A DNA stretch of 18,432 nt from an uncultured Spirochaetales bacterium (GTDB lineage Bacteria; Spirochaetota; Spirochaetia; Sphaerochaetales; Sphaerochaetaceae), in NCBI GenBank assembly GCA_934247875.1, contig CAKQJZ010000039.1, positions 1 through 18,432 on the forward strand, read 5' to 3'. This document shows positions 7,414-14,367 of the stretch, one piece after another; the first letter of the stretch is position 1; each line of letters opens with the position of its first letter. Below the pieces are notes generated by a model, which was given only the letters and a program-made list of their open reading frames with translations, made no database searches and had not been told where the DNA came from. The position numbers and the translations under genes are program-made.

Positions 7414-8553
7414 ATGAAGATTATTGACGTTCGTGTAGATCAGATTCATTTCACATCAAGAATGATAAGAGACGGAGAGTTCCACTCTCATCCAGGAGCA
7501 CCACATGATGCTAAGCAGGCTATGCTTACTATCGTCTGTGACAATGGAATCGAAGGCTACTACTTTGGACCGATGGTAGAGAGAGTAGTGCTTGGCGGAT
7601 GCAAGGAGATATTGGTAGGAGAGGATCCTCTATATAGAGAGAGGATATATAGAAGGCTGCTTCAGTACCAGCGCTTAATGACAGAGCTCAATGAGAGAAC
7701 TCTATGCGCTATAGACTGCGCTCTTTGGGACATAGCAGGCAAAGCAGCTAACCTTCCTGTTTATAAGCTTCTTGGAGCATATAGAGATAAAGTCCCATGC
7801 TATGGCTCAATCATGGTAGGAGACGATATCAAGGGTGGATTGGATACGCCAGAAGCTTATGCTAAGTACTCTGTAGAGCTTGTTAAGAAGGGTTATAAGG
7901 CATTGAAGCTCCATACTTGGATGCCACCAATCATTCCTGAGCCATCTGTAGATATGGACCTTGCAGCATGCCGTGCTGTAAGAGAAGCTGTTGGACCAGA
8001 TATCCCACTGATGCTTGATCCTTACCACTACTATTCAAGAGAGGAAGCTCTTCGCTTGGCAAAAGGTCTTGAGAAGCTCGACTTCTTGTGGCTTGAAGAG
8101 CCAATGGATGAGCACTCAGAAGATTCATATATCTATTTAACTGCTAACACTTCTTTGAATATCTGTGGCCCTGAGACAGCTGAAGGCAAGTATTATACTA
8201 GAGCTAACTGGGTAAGAAACAACGCAGCAGACATTGGCAGAGCAGGTGCACTTGACTGTGCAGGGCTTACTTCTGTCATGAAGTGCGTACATATGTATGA
8301 AGCTAATGGAATGTCTGTAGAGCTTCATGGAAATCATATCGCTAACCTCCATGCTCTTGGTGCAATGGGTATAGATGGAAAATACTTTGAGCGTGGATTG
8401 CTGCATCCGATGCTTGATTATGAGAAGCCAAGTCCTTGGTTTAACTCAATTTATGACAAGATGGATGAAGACGGAAACGTTTTGATTCCTCAGTCTCCTG
8501 GTCTTGGCTGGGATATAAACTGGGATTATATCAATGACAATAAAGTGAAATAA
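7414..8553 (+). CDS. Enolase-superfamily sugar-acid dehydratase, paralog 1
   Basis: Mandelate-racemase-subgroup enzyme, 379 residues. Members use Mg2+ to abstract the alpha proton of a carboxylate; sugar-acid members eliminate water to give a 2-keto-3-deoxy acid. The N-terminal capping domain (about 1-125) is followed by the barrel. Candidate metal ligands are D202 (LMLDPYH), E228 (LWLEEP) and E254 (CGPE). The general-base dyad would be D273 (AADIGRAGAL) with H305 (VELHGNH). The position of the usual KxK motif reads K165-L-H167, which is atypical. ATG 7414 has TTGGAGG five bases upstream. A near-copy follows at 8713-9852: residues 1-238 are identical in the two proteins. With the aldolase and GarR-like enzyme downstream, an aldarate or aldonate substrate is inferred, not shown. 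Confidence 0.88.
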   Translation: MKIIDVRVDQIHFTSRMIRDGEFHSHPGAPHDAKQAMLTIVCDNGIEGYYFGPMVERVVLGGCKEILVGEDPLYRERIYRRLLQYQRLMTELNERTLCAIDCALWDIAGKAANLPVYKLLGAYRDKVPCYGSIMVGDDIKGGLDTPEAYAKYSVELVKKGYKALKLHTWMPPIIPEPSVDMDLAACRAVREAVGPDIPLMLDPYHYYSREEALRLAKGLEKLDFLWLEEPMDEHSEDSYIYLTANTSLNICGPETAEGKYYTRANWVRNNAADIGRAGALDCAGLTSVMKCVHMYEANGMSVELHGNHIANLHALGAMGIDGKYFERGLLHPMLDYEKPSPWFNSIYDKMDEDGNVLIPQSPGLGWDINWDYINDNKVK

Positions 8554-8712
8554 GCAGGCTGTTTTGTACAAAGATATCATGTGACAATTATTATAAAGCT
8601 TGAGGAGGTAAAGGGCTTAAATCAAATATCATTATATAGAATCAAATGGTTTTATAAAAACATTTGACAAACTATTGATGTTGACTTGATAATTGCCATG
8701 ATGGAGGCAACA
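8554..8712 (+). promoter_or_regulatory. Spacer between the two dehydratase genes, with operator-like repeat and promoter
   Basis: This 159-bp spacer contains a second promoter, TTGACA (8664-8669), 18 bp, GATAAT (8688-8693), a strong match. TCAAATG (8642-8648) and CATTTGA (8661-8667) form a 7-bp inverted repeat whose right arm overlaps the -35 box, as at paralog 1. An isolated AGGAGG (8603-8608) has no start codon within reach and may be a relic. The real ribosome binding site is GGAGG at 8703-8707. The rest shows no open reading frame I can support. Confidence 0.6.
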
Positions 8713-9852
8713 ATGAAAATTATAGACGTTCGTGTAGATCAGATTCATTTCACATCAAGAATGATAAGAGACGGAGAGTTCCATTCTCATCCAGGAGCAC
8801 CACATGATGCTAAGCAGGCTATGCTTACTATCGTCTGTGACAATGGGATTGAAGGCTACTACTTTGGCCCAATGGTAGAGAGAGTAGTGCTTGGCGGATG
8901 CAAGGAGATATTGGTAGGAGAGGATCCTCTATATAGAGAGAGGATATATAGAAGGCTGCTTCAGTACCAGCGCTTAATGACAGAGCTCAATGAGAGAACT
9001 CTATGCGCTATAGACTGCGCTCTTTGGGACATAGCAGGCAAAGCAGCTAACCTTCCTGTTTATAAGCTTCTTGGAGCATATAGAGATAAAGTCCCATGCT
9101 ATGGCTCAATCATGGTAGGAGACGATATCAAGGGTGGATTGGATACGCCAGAAGCTTATGCTAAGTACTCTGTAGAGCTTGTTAAGAAGGGTTATAAGGC
9201 ATTGAAGCTCCATACTTGGATGCCACCAATCATTCCTGAGCCATCTGTAGATATGGACCTTGCAGCATGCCGTGCTGTAAGAGAAGCTGTTGGACCAGAT
9301 ATCCCACTGATGCTTGATCCTTACCACTACTATTCAAGAGAGGAAGCTCTTCGCTTGGCAAAAGGTCTTGAGAAGCTTGACTTCTTATGGCTTGAAGAGC
9401 CAATGGATGAGCACTCAGAAGATTCTTTTGTATACCTCACAAGCCACACATCTTTGAACATCTGTGGCCCAGAGACAGCCGAAGGAAAGTATTACACAAG
9501 AGCAAACTGGATCAGAAACAACGCAGCAGACATCGGCAGAGCAGGTGCTCTCACATGCGGTGGCATTACAGCTGTTCTTAAGTGTGTTCACCTATATGAA
9601 GCTAATGGCATGTCTATCGAGATGCACGGTAACCATATTGGCAACCTTCATCTTCTTGGTGCTATGGGAATAGATGGAAAGTACTTCGAGCGTGGTTTGT
9701 TGCATCCTGTGCTTGATTATGAGAAGCCAAGTCCATGGCTTAACTCTATCTACGATAAGATGGATGAGAATGGTGATGTCATTATTCCTCAGTCTCCAGG
9801 CCTTGGCTGGGATATAAACTGGGAATATATCAAAGACAATCTAGTAAAATAA
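8713..9852 (+). CDS. Enolase-superfamily sugar-acid dehydratase, paralog 2
   Basis: Same length (379 residues) and family as the preceding gene. All proposed active-site residues are kept: K165, H167, D202, E228, E254, D273 and H305. Residues 1-238 are identical to paralog 1, whereas I count 23 differences in residues 239-379, almost all conservative. At DNA level 506 bp are identical (8872-9377 against 7573-8078), then the sequences diverge abruptly. The capping domain, which usually sets substrate choice in this superfamily, is identical, so the two enzymes probably share a substrate. ATG 8713 is preferred to the in-frame TTG at 8686 because GGAGG lies just upstream of it and because it aligns with paralog 1. 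It has its own promoter and is followed by a hairpin terminator or attenuator. Confidence 0.88.
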   Translation: MKIIDVRVDQIHFTSRMIRDGEFHSHPGAPHDAKQAMLTIVCDNGIEGYYFGPMVERVVLGGCKEILVGEDPLYRERIYRRLLQYQRLMTELNERTLCAIDCALWDIAGKAANLPVYKLLGAYRDKVPCYGSIMVGDDIKGGLDTPEAYAKYSVELVKKGYKALKLHTWMPPIIPEPSVDMDLAACRAVREAVGPDIPLMLDPYHYYSREEALRLAKGLEKLDFLWLEEPMDEHSEDSFVYLTSHTSLNICGPETAEGKYYTRANWIRNNAADIGRAGALTCGGITAVLKCVHLYEANGMSIEMHGNHIGNLHLLGAMGIDGKYFERGLLHPVLDYEKPSPWLNSIYDKMDENGDVIIPQSPGLGWDINWEYIKDNLVK

Positions 9853-9861
9853 TCTGCTTAG

Positions 9862-9886
9862 CCTGGGCTTTCGGGCCCAGGTTTTA
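9862..9886 (+). terminator. Intrinsic terminator or attenuator after dehydratase 2
   Basis: CCTGGGC (9862-9868) pairs with GCCCAGG (9875-9881), with a 6-nt loop and then TTTT. It is GC-rich against an AT-rich background. I see no good promoter between it and the binding-protein gene, so partial readthrough is likely. Confidence 0.75.
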
Positions 9887-9920
9887 TCTGGTCATCTATT
9901 TAAACTAAAGGAGGAAATAG

Positions 9921-9932
9921 ATGAGTAGATGA
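9921..9932 (+). CDS. Three-codon mini-ORF (Met-Ser-Arg) with a strong ribosome binding site
   Basis: AAAGGAGG (9907-9914) lies six bases before ATG 9921, which opens ATG AGT AGA TGA. The TGA (9930-9932) overlaps an ATG at 9929 that is in frame with the binding protein, giving an ATGA junction. The strongest Shine-Dalgarno site of the neighbourhood therefore serves a three-residue peptide. It may be a coupling leader or the remnant of a deleted gene; translation is not proven. Confidence 0.3.
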   Translation: MSR

Positions 9933-9970
9933 ATAATCTATCAGATTACTATTTCTTCAAGGAGAGAGAA

Positions 9971-11554
9971 ATGTCAAAGAAACTAGTACTTTTTCTTGTT
10001 GTATTAGCTGCATTCTCAGCACTTCTGTTTGCTAACGGAACTAACGAGAAGAGCGCTACAGCTGCTGCAAGTGATAAGCCTGTTACTATTAACTTATGGT
10101 ATGGTGCTGCTGTAACAGAAGCAGGACCAATCCCAGATAATTGGGTTGGCTATCAGATCATTAAAGATAAGCTCAATATCGATCTTAAGCTTACAGCTTT
10201 GCCATCAAACGCATCTGACCAGGATGTAAAGATCCAGGCTTCTGGCGCTGCTAACAACCTTCCAGATGTATTCATGGTTAACCGTCCTGTACTTGTTAAC
10301 CTTGTTAAGCAGGGTCTTATTGCAGAGCTAGACGATAGCTTCTATAGTGCTATGCCTACAAGAACAGAAAAATATCATTCAGACCCAGACTCAATGAGCT
10401 ATGGTACAATCAATGGCAAGAACTATGGTATGGCTATTCCATCACAGAGAACTGGTATTGAAGGTCTTGTAATCAGAAAAGACTGGCTCGATAAGCTAGG
10501 CCTCCAGGTTCCAACAAACCTTGATGAACTTAAAGAAGTTCTAAGAGCTTTCACATATAACGATCCAGACGGAAACGGCAAGAACGATACATATGGCTAT
10601 GGCGCTTTTGTAGAGTCTAACTCTGTATTCAAGGGCTACCCAGGAACACGTGTATGGCCACTAATGGGTGCATTTGACGTTGCTGGTCTTTGGTCAATGA
10701 ATTCTGAGACTCTTGGTCTTAATGTTTTCAGACCTGAGTTCTATGACTTCATGGTATTCTTCAAGTCTCTTTGCGATGAGAACTTAATCGATCCAAACTG
10801 GCTTTCATATAAGAAGGATGACTTCAGAGCTGCTTGGAAGCAGGGCAGATTCGGCGTTATGTACGAGCAGTGGGCAGCACTCTCAGCAGAGTCTAACTAC
10901 AAGCCATTCGATACAAACTTCCCAGAGGGCGAGTGGATGGTAATTAATCCTCCTCTTGGTCCAGAGGGCAAGAGCTCAACAGGTGCACTTGATAAGCAGT
11001 TCAGAATCTATGCAGTTTCTGCAAAGGCTCAGAAAGAAGGAAAGATGGAAGCTATCGAGCGCCTATTTGAATGGATGGGCACAGAAGAGGCTTACTACCT
11101 CCTAGGCTATGGTACAGAAGGTGTTAACTATGTATTTGATGAGAACGGTAAGGTTTCTAAGGGTGACCTTGGAGATAACTCTTTCTCAGGTACAGTTGGA
11201 CAGATCCAGACACAGCTTAGAAACATGGTATTCTTCAACGATGCTAAAGAGAACGCTGTAAGATTCCCAGATTACCTCACAGCTAACTCTAAGAAGATCA
11301 TCTCTCCAACAACTTACCTTGATCAGATGGGTAAGACAAACTGGACAAGCGCAGTTGGTTCAAACAGCATGCCTACTCCAAACGCAGATGTCTTCAGATT
11401 CTACGAGCAGTCACTTGCTGAGTTCCTGACAGGCGCAAGAAGCTTAACACCAGAAGGCTGGGCTAAGTTCATTGAGCAGTTCAAGGCTATCGGCGGAGAA
11501 GATTGGAATAATAAAGGAATAGCATTTGCCAAAGACAACGGTTATGCAAGATAA
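9971..11554 (+). CDS. Large family-1 extracellular solute-binding protein (LplA/YtcQ-like), orphan
   Basis: Periplasmic or membrane-tethered binding protein, 527 residues, longer than the usual sugar-binding proteins and typical of the LplA/LipO/YtcQ group. Signal peptide 1-21, with cleavage after LFA and before NGTNEK. Group hallmarks are LVIRKDWLDKLGLQVPTNLDEL (begins at 166) followed by the acidic DPDGNGKND at 198-206, which resembles a calcium-binding loop. The start at 9971 is supported by AAGGAGAG and the signal peptide; an in-frame ATG at 9929 would add 14 residues (NNLSDYYFFKERE) before the signal. No permease genes of the LplB/YtcP type are adjacent, so it must use permeases encoded elsewhere or the divergent transporter. 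It lies between the dehydratase and IclR genes and may bind the same sugar acid or an oligomer of it. Confidence 0.88.
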   Translation: MSKKLVLFLVVLAAFSALLFANGTNEKSATAAASDKPVTINLWYGAAVTEAGPIPDNWVGYQIIKDKLNIDLKLTALPSNASDQDVKIQASGAANNLPDVFMVNRPVLVNLVKQGLIAELDDSFYSAMPTRTEKYHSDPDSMSYGTINGKNYGMAIPSQRTGIEGLVIRKDWLDKLGLQVPTNLDELKEVLRAFTYNDPDGNGKNDTYGYGAFVESNSVFKGYPGTRVWPLMGAFDVAGLWSMNSETLGLNVFRPEFYDFMVFFKSLCDENLIDPNWLSYKKDDFRAAWKQGRFGVMYEQWAALSAESNYKPFDTNFPEGEWMVINPPLGPEGKSSTGALDKQFRIYAVSAKAQKEGKMEAIERLFEWMGTEEAYYLLGYGTEGVNYVFDENGKVSKGDLGDNSFSGTVGQIQTQLRNMVFFNDAKENAVRFPDYLTANSKKIISPTTYLDQMGKTNWTSAVGSNSMPTPNADVFRFYEQSLAEFLTGARSLTPEGWAKFIEQFKAIGGEDWNNKGIAFAKDNGYAR

Positions 11555-11570
11555 TGTATAATTAAGATGG

Positions 11571-11595
11571 GAGAGGGACTTCGGTCCCTCTCTTT
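11571..11595 (+). terminator. UUCG-loop hairpin between the binding protein and the IclR regulator
   Basis: GAGAGGGAC (11571-11579), TTCG loop, GTCCCTCTC (11584-11592): a perfect 9-bp stem with an extra-stable UUCG tetraloop, followed by TTTAG. The weak U-tract suggests an attenuator or 3'-end stabiliser more than a full terminator. Confidence 0.65.
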
Positions 11596-11617
11596 AGAAA
11601 TAAAGGAGATTGGTTAT

Positions 11618-12409
11618 ATGCAAGAGAAAGGTATCGACGGAGAGAAATATAATATTAAGGTCGCTGAAAGGTGTTTCCAGATATTGGATCTTGCTGTAGC
11701 TAAGAATAATGCAATCACTATTCAGGATGTTACTCAGGCGCTAGACGTGAATACTAATATGGCATTCCGTCTTCTAAATAGCATTGCGAAAGCAGGCTAC
11801 CTTGATAAAGATCCTATCAGCGGTTCATTTGTCCTATCAATGAAGTGCTTGAGACTCTCAACAACTGCGCTTCAGTCAAATAGCCTAAGAAAGCTCACAA
11901 TGCCTTATTTAGAGCTTATCTGGCATTCATTCCCTAAAGCAAATATCAATATGGGAATCAAGAATGGCGATGATATCTTAGTCATCGATAGAATCGATGG
12001 CAATTCACTTCCACGTACTTACTTCACACCTGGAAAGAAGATTCCTTTCCATTGCTCAGGACTTGGAAAGGTTCTGACTTGTTCTCTTTCAGATGAAGAG
12101 ATCAGAGCTATGGCTGAACGCTGCGGCCTGAAGCAATACACTCCAAAGACAATCACATCTGTAGATAAGCTCATCGATGAGCTTCATGCAGTAAGAGCAG
12201 AAAGAGTAGGCAGAGATAGAAATGAGTTCATCGTAGATGATAACTGTTCTGCTGTTCCTATCTTCAATGCAAATGGTGAGATTGTTGCAGGCATCTCTGT
12301 CAGTGCGCTTGTTAACACAATGAGCGAGAAAGAGATAGAGGCTTGCATTCCAAAGCTTAAAGAGACTGCTGATAGAATCAGTGGTGTGCTTGGTTATCAA
12401 TCAGTATAA
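11618..12409 (+). CDS. IclR-family transcriptional regulator
   Basis: DNA-binding regulator, 263 residues. The N-terminal winged helix-turn-helix (about 13-78) includes ITIQDVTQALDVNTNMAFRLL then KAGYLDKDPISGSFVLS. The C-terminal effector domain (about 95-260) carries the IclR hallmarks PFHCSGLGKVLTC, GRDRNEF and the loop with VPIFNANGEIVAGISVSA. ATG 11618 is chosen because AAAGGAG lies nine bases upstream; an earlier in-frame ATG at 11567 would read through the hairpin. IclR proteins of the KdgR and related groups often respond to 2-keto-3-deoxy acids, which fits this cluster. Likely targets are the promoter before the aldolase gene and possibly the dehydratase promoters. Confidence 0.92.
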   Translation: MQEKGIDGEKYNIKVAERCFQILDLAVAKNNAITIQDVTQALDVNTNMAFRLLNSIAKAGYLDKDPISGSFVLSMKCLRLSTTALQSNSLRKLTMPYLELIWHSFPKANINMGIKNGDDILVIDRIDGNSLPRTYFTPGKKIPFHCSGLGKVLTCSLSDEEIRAMAERCGLKQYTPKTITSVDKLIDELHAVRAERVGRDRNEFIVDDNCSAVPIFNANGEIVAGISVSALVNTMSEKEIEACIPKLKETADRISGVLGYQSV

Positions 12410-12445
12410 TAACATTAGATTTTTGATAGATTTTAGATTTAAAAA

Positions 12446-12496
12446 TCAAATGATAATTGACAGCTAATAAAAGCTGTCATACACTTATTCGTGTAT
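12446..12496 (+). promoter_or_regulatory. Promoter with back-to-back inverted repeats upstream of the aldolase gene
   Basis: TTGACA (12457-12462) and TACACT (12480-12485) are 17 bp apart. TGACAGCT (12458-12465) and AGCTGTCA (12472-12479) form a perfect 8-bp inverted repeat with a 6-bp loop filling the spacer. ATACAC (12479-12484) and GTGTAT (12491-12496) form a second one that overlaps the -10 region. Just upstream TCAAA-N6-TTGA (12446-12460) resembles the dehydratase half-sites. This dense symmetry suggests operators for the IclR or AraC protein. Confidence 0.5.
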
Positions 12497-12508
12497 CGAG
12501 GTAGATAA

Positions 12509-13408
12509 ATGAATAGTGACTTTATTAAGGGCATAGTTGTACCTATCGTTACTCCCATTAAAGAGGATGAAAGCGTAGACGAAGCAGCTTTCAGATCTCA
12601 TATCGATTATATGATCGATAATGGAGTTGATGGCATACTTGCATTTGGTTCTAATGGTGAATTCTATATGATGGAAGAGGATGAGATGGACGAGATCCTC
12701 TCTATTATCACAGACCAGGCAAAGGGCAGAGTTCCAGTTTATATGGGAATCGGCGCTATAAGAACTCAGAAGTGCGTAAGGCTTGCAAAGCTTGCATTGA
12801 AGTATAAAGTAAATGGCATCTCAATCTTGCAGCCAATGTTCTTAAAGCCAACTGAAGAGGAGCTTTATCTCCACTTCAAGACTATTGCAGATACAGTTCC
12901 TTCTCTTCCTGTTCTTCTCTATAACAACCCAGGCAGAACTGGCTATGGCATGAGCCAGAACCTTGTTTATATGCTTGCTCATAATGTTAAGAACATCGTA
13001 GGAATGAAGGATAGCTCAGGCAATCTTACTGAGACAGAAGAGTTCATCAGAAGAAATGCTGATGTAGGCTTCAAGGTATTCTGCGGCAAAGATACTCTTA
13101 TCTATGCAGGCCTAGCAGTAGGTGCAGTAGGTGCTGTATGCTCAACTGCTAACTTCCTGCCAGCTCTCGTCTGCTCTATCTATGATAAATATGTAAGCGG
13201 AGACGTTAAGGGATCTCTTGCTGCGCAGTTTGAGCTGAACCCAATCAGATTAGAAATGGACAAGTCTTCTTTCCCAGTTGCAACAAAAGACTATGGCAAT
13301 CTTCTAGGAAGAAAGCTTGGCTCTCCATATAAACCGACACTTCCATCTCCAGAAAGAGAACAGGAAGGACTTAGAAAGCAGCTTATCAAAGCTGGATACC
13401 TTAAATAA
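12509..13408 (+). CDS. DHDPS/NAL-family aldolase or lyase, probably acting on a 2-keto-3-deoxy sugar acid
   Basis: Class I (Schiff-base) enzyme of the DapA superfamily, 299 residues, the normal length. It is a TIM barrel with the pyruvate-binding loop GSNGE at 47-51 (DapA itself has GTTGE), the catalytic tyrosine Y138 in YNNPGRTG, and the Schiff-base lysine K167 in GMKDSSG. GAVGAVCSTANFLP matches the late G.G.IS..AN segment of the family. In this cluster the best fit is cleavage of a 2-keto-3-deoxy aldarate to pyruvate and tartronate semialdehyde, since a GarR-like reductase follows 11 bp later. A 5-dehydro-4-deoxyglucarate dehydratase is an alternative, but it would leave the reductase unexplained. 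A biosynthetic DapA role is unlikely from context. ATG 12509 has GAGGT seven bases upstream. Confidence 0.85.
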   Translation: MNSDFIKGIVVPIVTPIKEDESVDEAAFRSHIDYMIDNGVDGILAFGSNGEFYMMEEDEMDEILSIITDQAKGRVPVYMGIGAIRTQKCVRLAKLALKYKVNGISILQPMFLKPTEEELYLHFKTIADTVPSLPVLLYNNPGRTGYGMSQNLVYMLAHNVKNIVGMKDSSGNLTETEEFIRRNADVGFKVFCGKDTLIYAGLAVGAVGAVCSTANFLPALVCSIYDKYVSGDVKGSLAAQFELNPIRLEMDKSSFPVATKDYGNLLGRKLGSPYKPTLPSPEREQEGLRKQLIKAGYLK

Positions 13409-13419
13409 GGAGTAAAGAA

Positions 13420-14307
13420 ATGAAGGTAGGATTTATAGGACTCGGAATCATGGGTCGCCCAATGGCAAAGAACCTCCTCAAGAAGGGCTATGAGCTAGTT
13501 GTAAACACACTTGATGAGGCTACAATGGCAGAATTCAAAGCACTGAATGCTGAGACAGCAAGCTGTGCTAAAGAAGTTGCTGAGAAGTGTGACGTAGTCA
13601 TCACAATGCTTCCAAACAGCCCACAGGTTACAGAAGTAGCACTTGGAAACGGTGGTATCATTGAAGGTGCACACGAAGGCTTAGTTCTTATTGATATGTC
13701 ATCTATCGATCCAGTTGAAACCAAGAAGATTGCAGCAGCTCTTAATGAGAAGGGCATTGAAATGATTGATGCTCCTGTTTCAGGTGGTGAGCCAAAGGCT
13801 ATTGATGGCACACTCTCTGTAATGGTAGGCGGCAACAAGGCAACATTCGATAAGTTCTATGAGCTATTGATGGCTATGGCTGGTTCTGTAGTATATGTTG
13901 GTGAGATTGGATCAGGCAACATCGCAAAGCTTGCTAACCAGATCATCGTAGCATGCAACATTGCTGCAATGAGCGAGGCACTCTCATTTGCAACTAAAGC
14001 TGGTGCAGATCCAAAGCGCGTATTTGATGCAATCAAGGGTGGCTTAGCTGGTTCTACAGTACTCAATGCTAAAGCTCCAATGGTACTTGAGAGAAACTTC
14101 AAGCCAGGCTTCAGAATTGAGCTTCATATCAAAGACCTTACTAATGCTCTCAATGCTGCACATGCTATTTCAGCTCCTGTCCCCCTAACAGGTGAAGTAA
14201 TGGAAATGATGCAGACACTTAAGGTAATGGGATGTCAGAAAGAAGACCATAGCGCACTTGCTAAGTACTATGAGCTACTCTCTGGCGTTACCATTGAGAG
14301 CAAATAA
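13420..14307 (+). CDS. garR: GarR-type NAD(P)H beta-hydroxyacid dehydrogenase (tartronate semialdehyde reductase family)
   Basis: A 295-residue member of the 3-hydroxyisobutyrate / 2-hydroxy-3-oxopropionate reductase family, the length of E. coli GarR. The N-terminal Rossmann fold has GFIGLGIMGRPMAKNL (4-19). The substrate-binding motif is DAPVSGGEPKAIDGTLSVMVGG (begins at 117). The catalytic lysine is K170 in GSGNIAKLANQ. The likely reaction is tartronate semialdehyde to D-glycerate, the last step of an aldarate pathway; 3-hydroxyisobutyrate or 4-hydroxybutyrate-type activity cannot be excluded. AAGGAG lies seven bases before ATG 13420, and the gap to the aldolase gene is 11 bp, so the two are co-transcribed. 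It is the last gene of the plus-strand island; a glycerate kinase is not in the window. Confidence 0.85.
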   Translation: MKVGFIGLGIMGRPMAKNLLKKGYELVVNTLDEATMAEFKALNAETASCAKEVAEKCDVVITMLPNSPQVTEVALGNGGIIEGAHEGLVLIDMSSIDPVETKKIAAALNEKGIEMIDAPVSGGEPKAIDGTLSVMVGGNKATFDKFYELLMAMAGSVVYVGEIGSGNIAKLANQIIVACNIAAMSEALSFATKAGADPKRVFDAIKGGLAGSTVLNAKAPMVLERNFKPGFRIELHIKDLTNALNAAHAISAPVPLTGEVMEMMQTLKVMGCQKEDHSALAKYYELLSGVTIESK

Positions 14308-14312
14308 TATAT

Positions 14313-14366
14313 AAATTAACATTGTTAATTTTCCTCCTCCGAGCAGCCTTCATTTGAAGGCTGTTC
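14313..14366. terminator. Double hairpin between convergent operons
   Basis: An AT-rich hairpin (AAATTAAC 14313-14320 with GTTAATTT 14324-14331) is followed by a stronger one: GAGCAGCCTTCA (14341-14352) with TGAAGGCTGTTC (14355-14366), 12 bp including one G-T pair and a 2-bp centre. It sits between the GarR-like gene and the end of the S41-like gene, so it probably terminates transcription from both sides. Confidence 0.65.
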
Positions 14367-14367
14367 T

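Noticed and set aside
7807..8028. Antisense 73-codon frame repeated identically at 9106-9327
   Set aside because: It appears twice only because it lies in the 506-bp identical tract of the dehydratase paralogs; it has no ribosome binding site or recognisable domain.
8603..8608. AGGAGG in the spacer between the dehydratase genes
   Set aside because: No ATG, GTG or TTG follows at a usable distance, so no gene can be assigned; kept only as a possible relic.
7414..9852. Long direct repeat considered as a mobile element or composite transposon
   Set aside because: The repeat is confined to two coding sequences with no transposase, terminal inverted repeats or target-site duplication; gene duplication plus conversion explains it.
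12509..13408. Biosynthetic dihydrodipicolinate synthase (dapA)
   Set aside because: The family is right, but the GSNGE loop and the neighbours (GarR-like enzyme, sugar-acid dehydratases, IclR) point to a catabolic 2-keto-3-deoxy acid enzyme.
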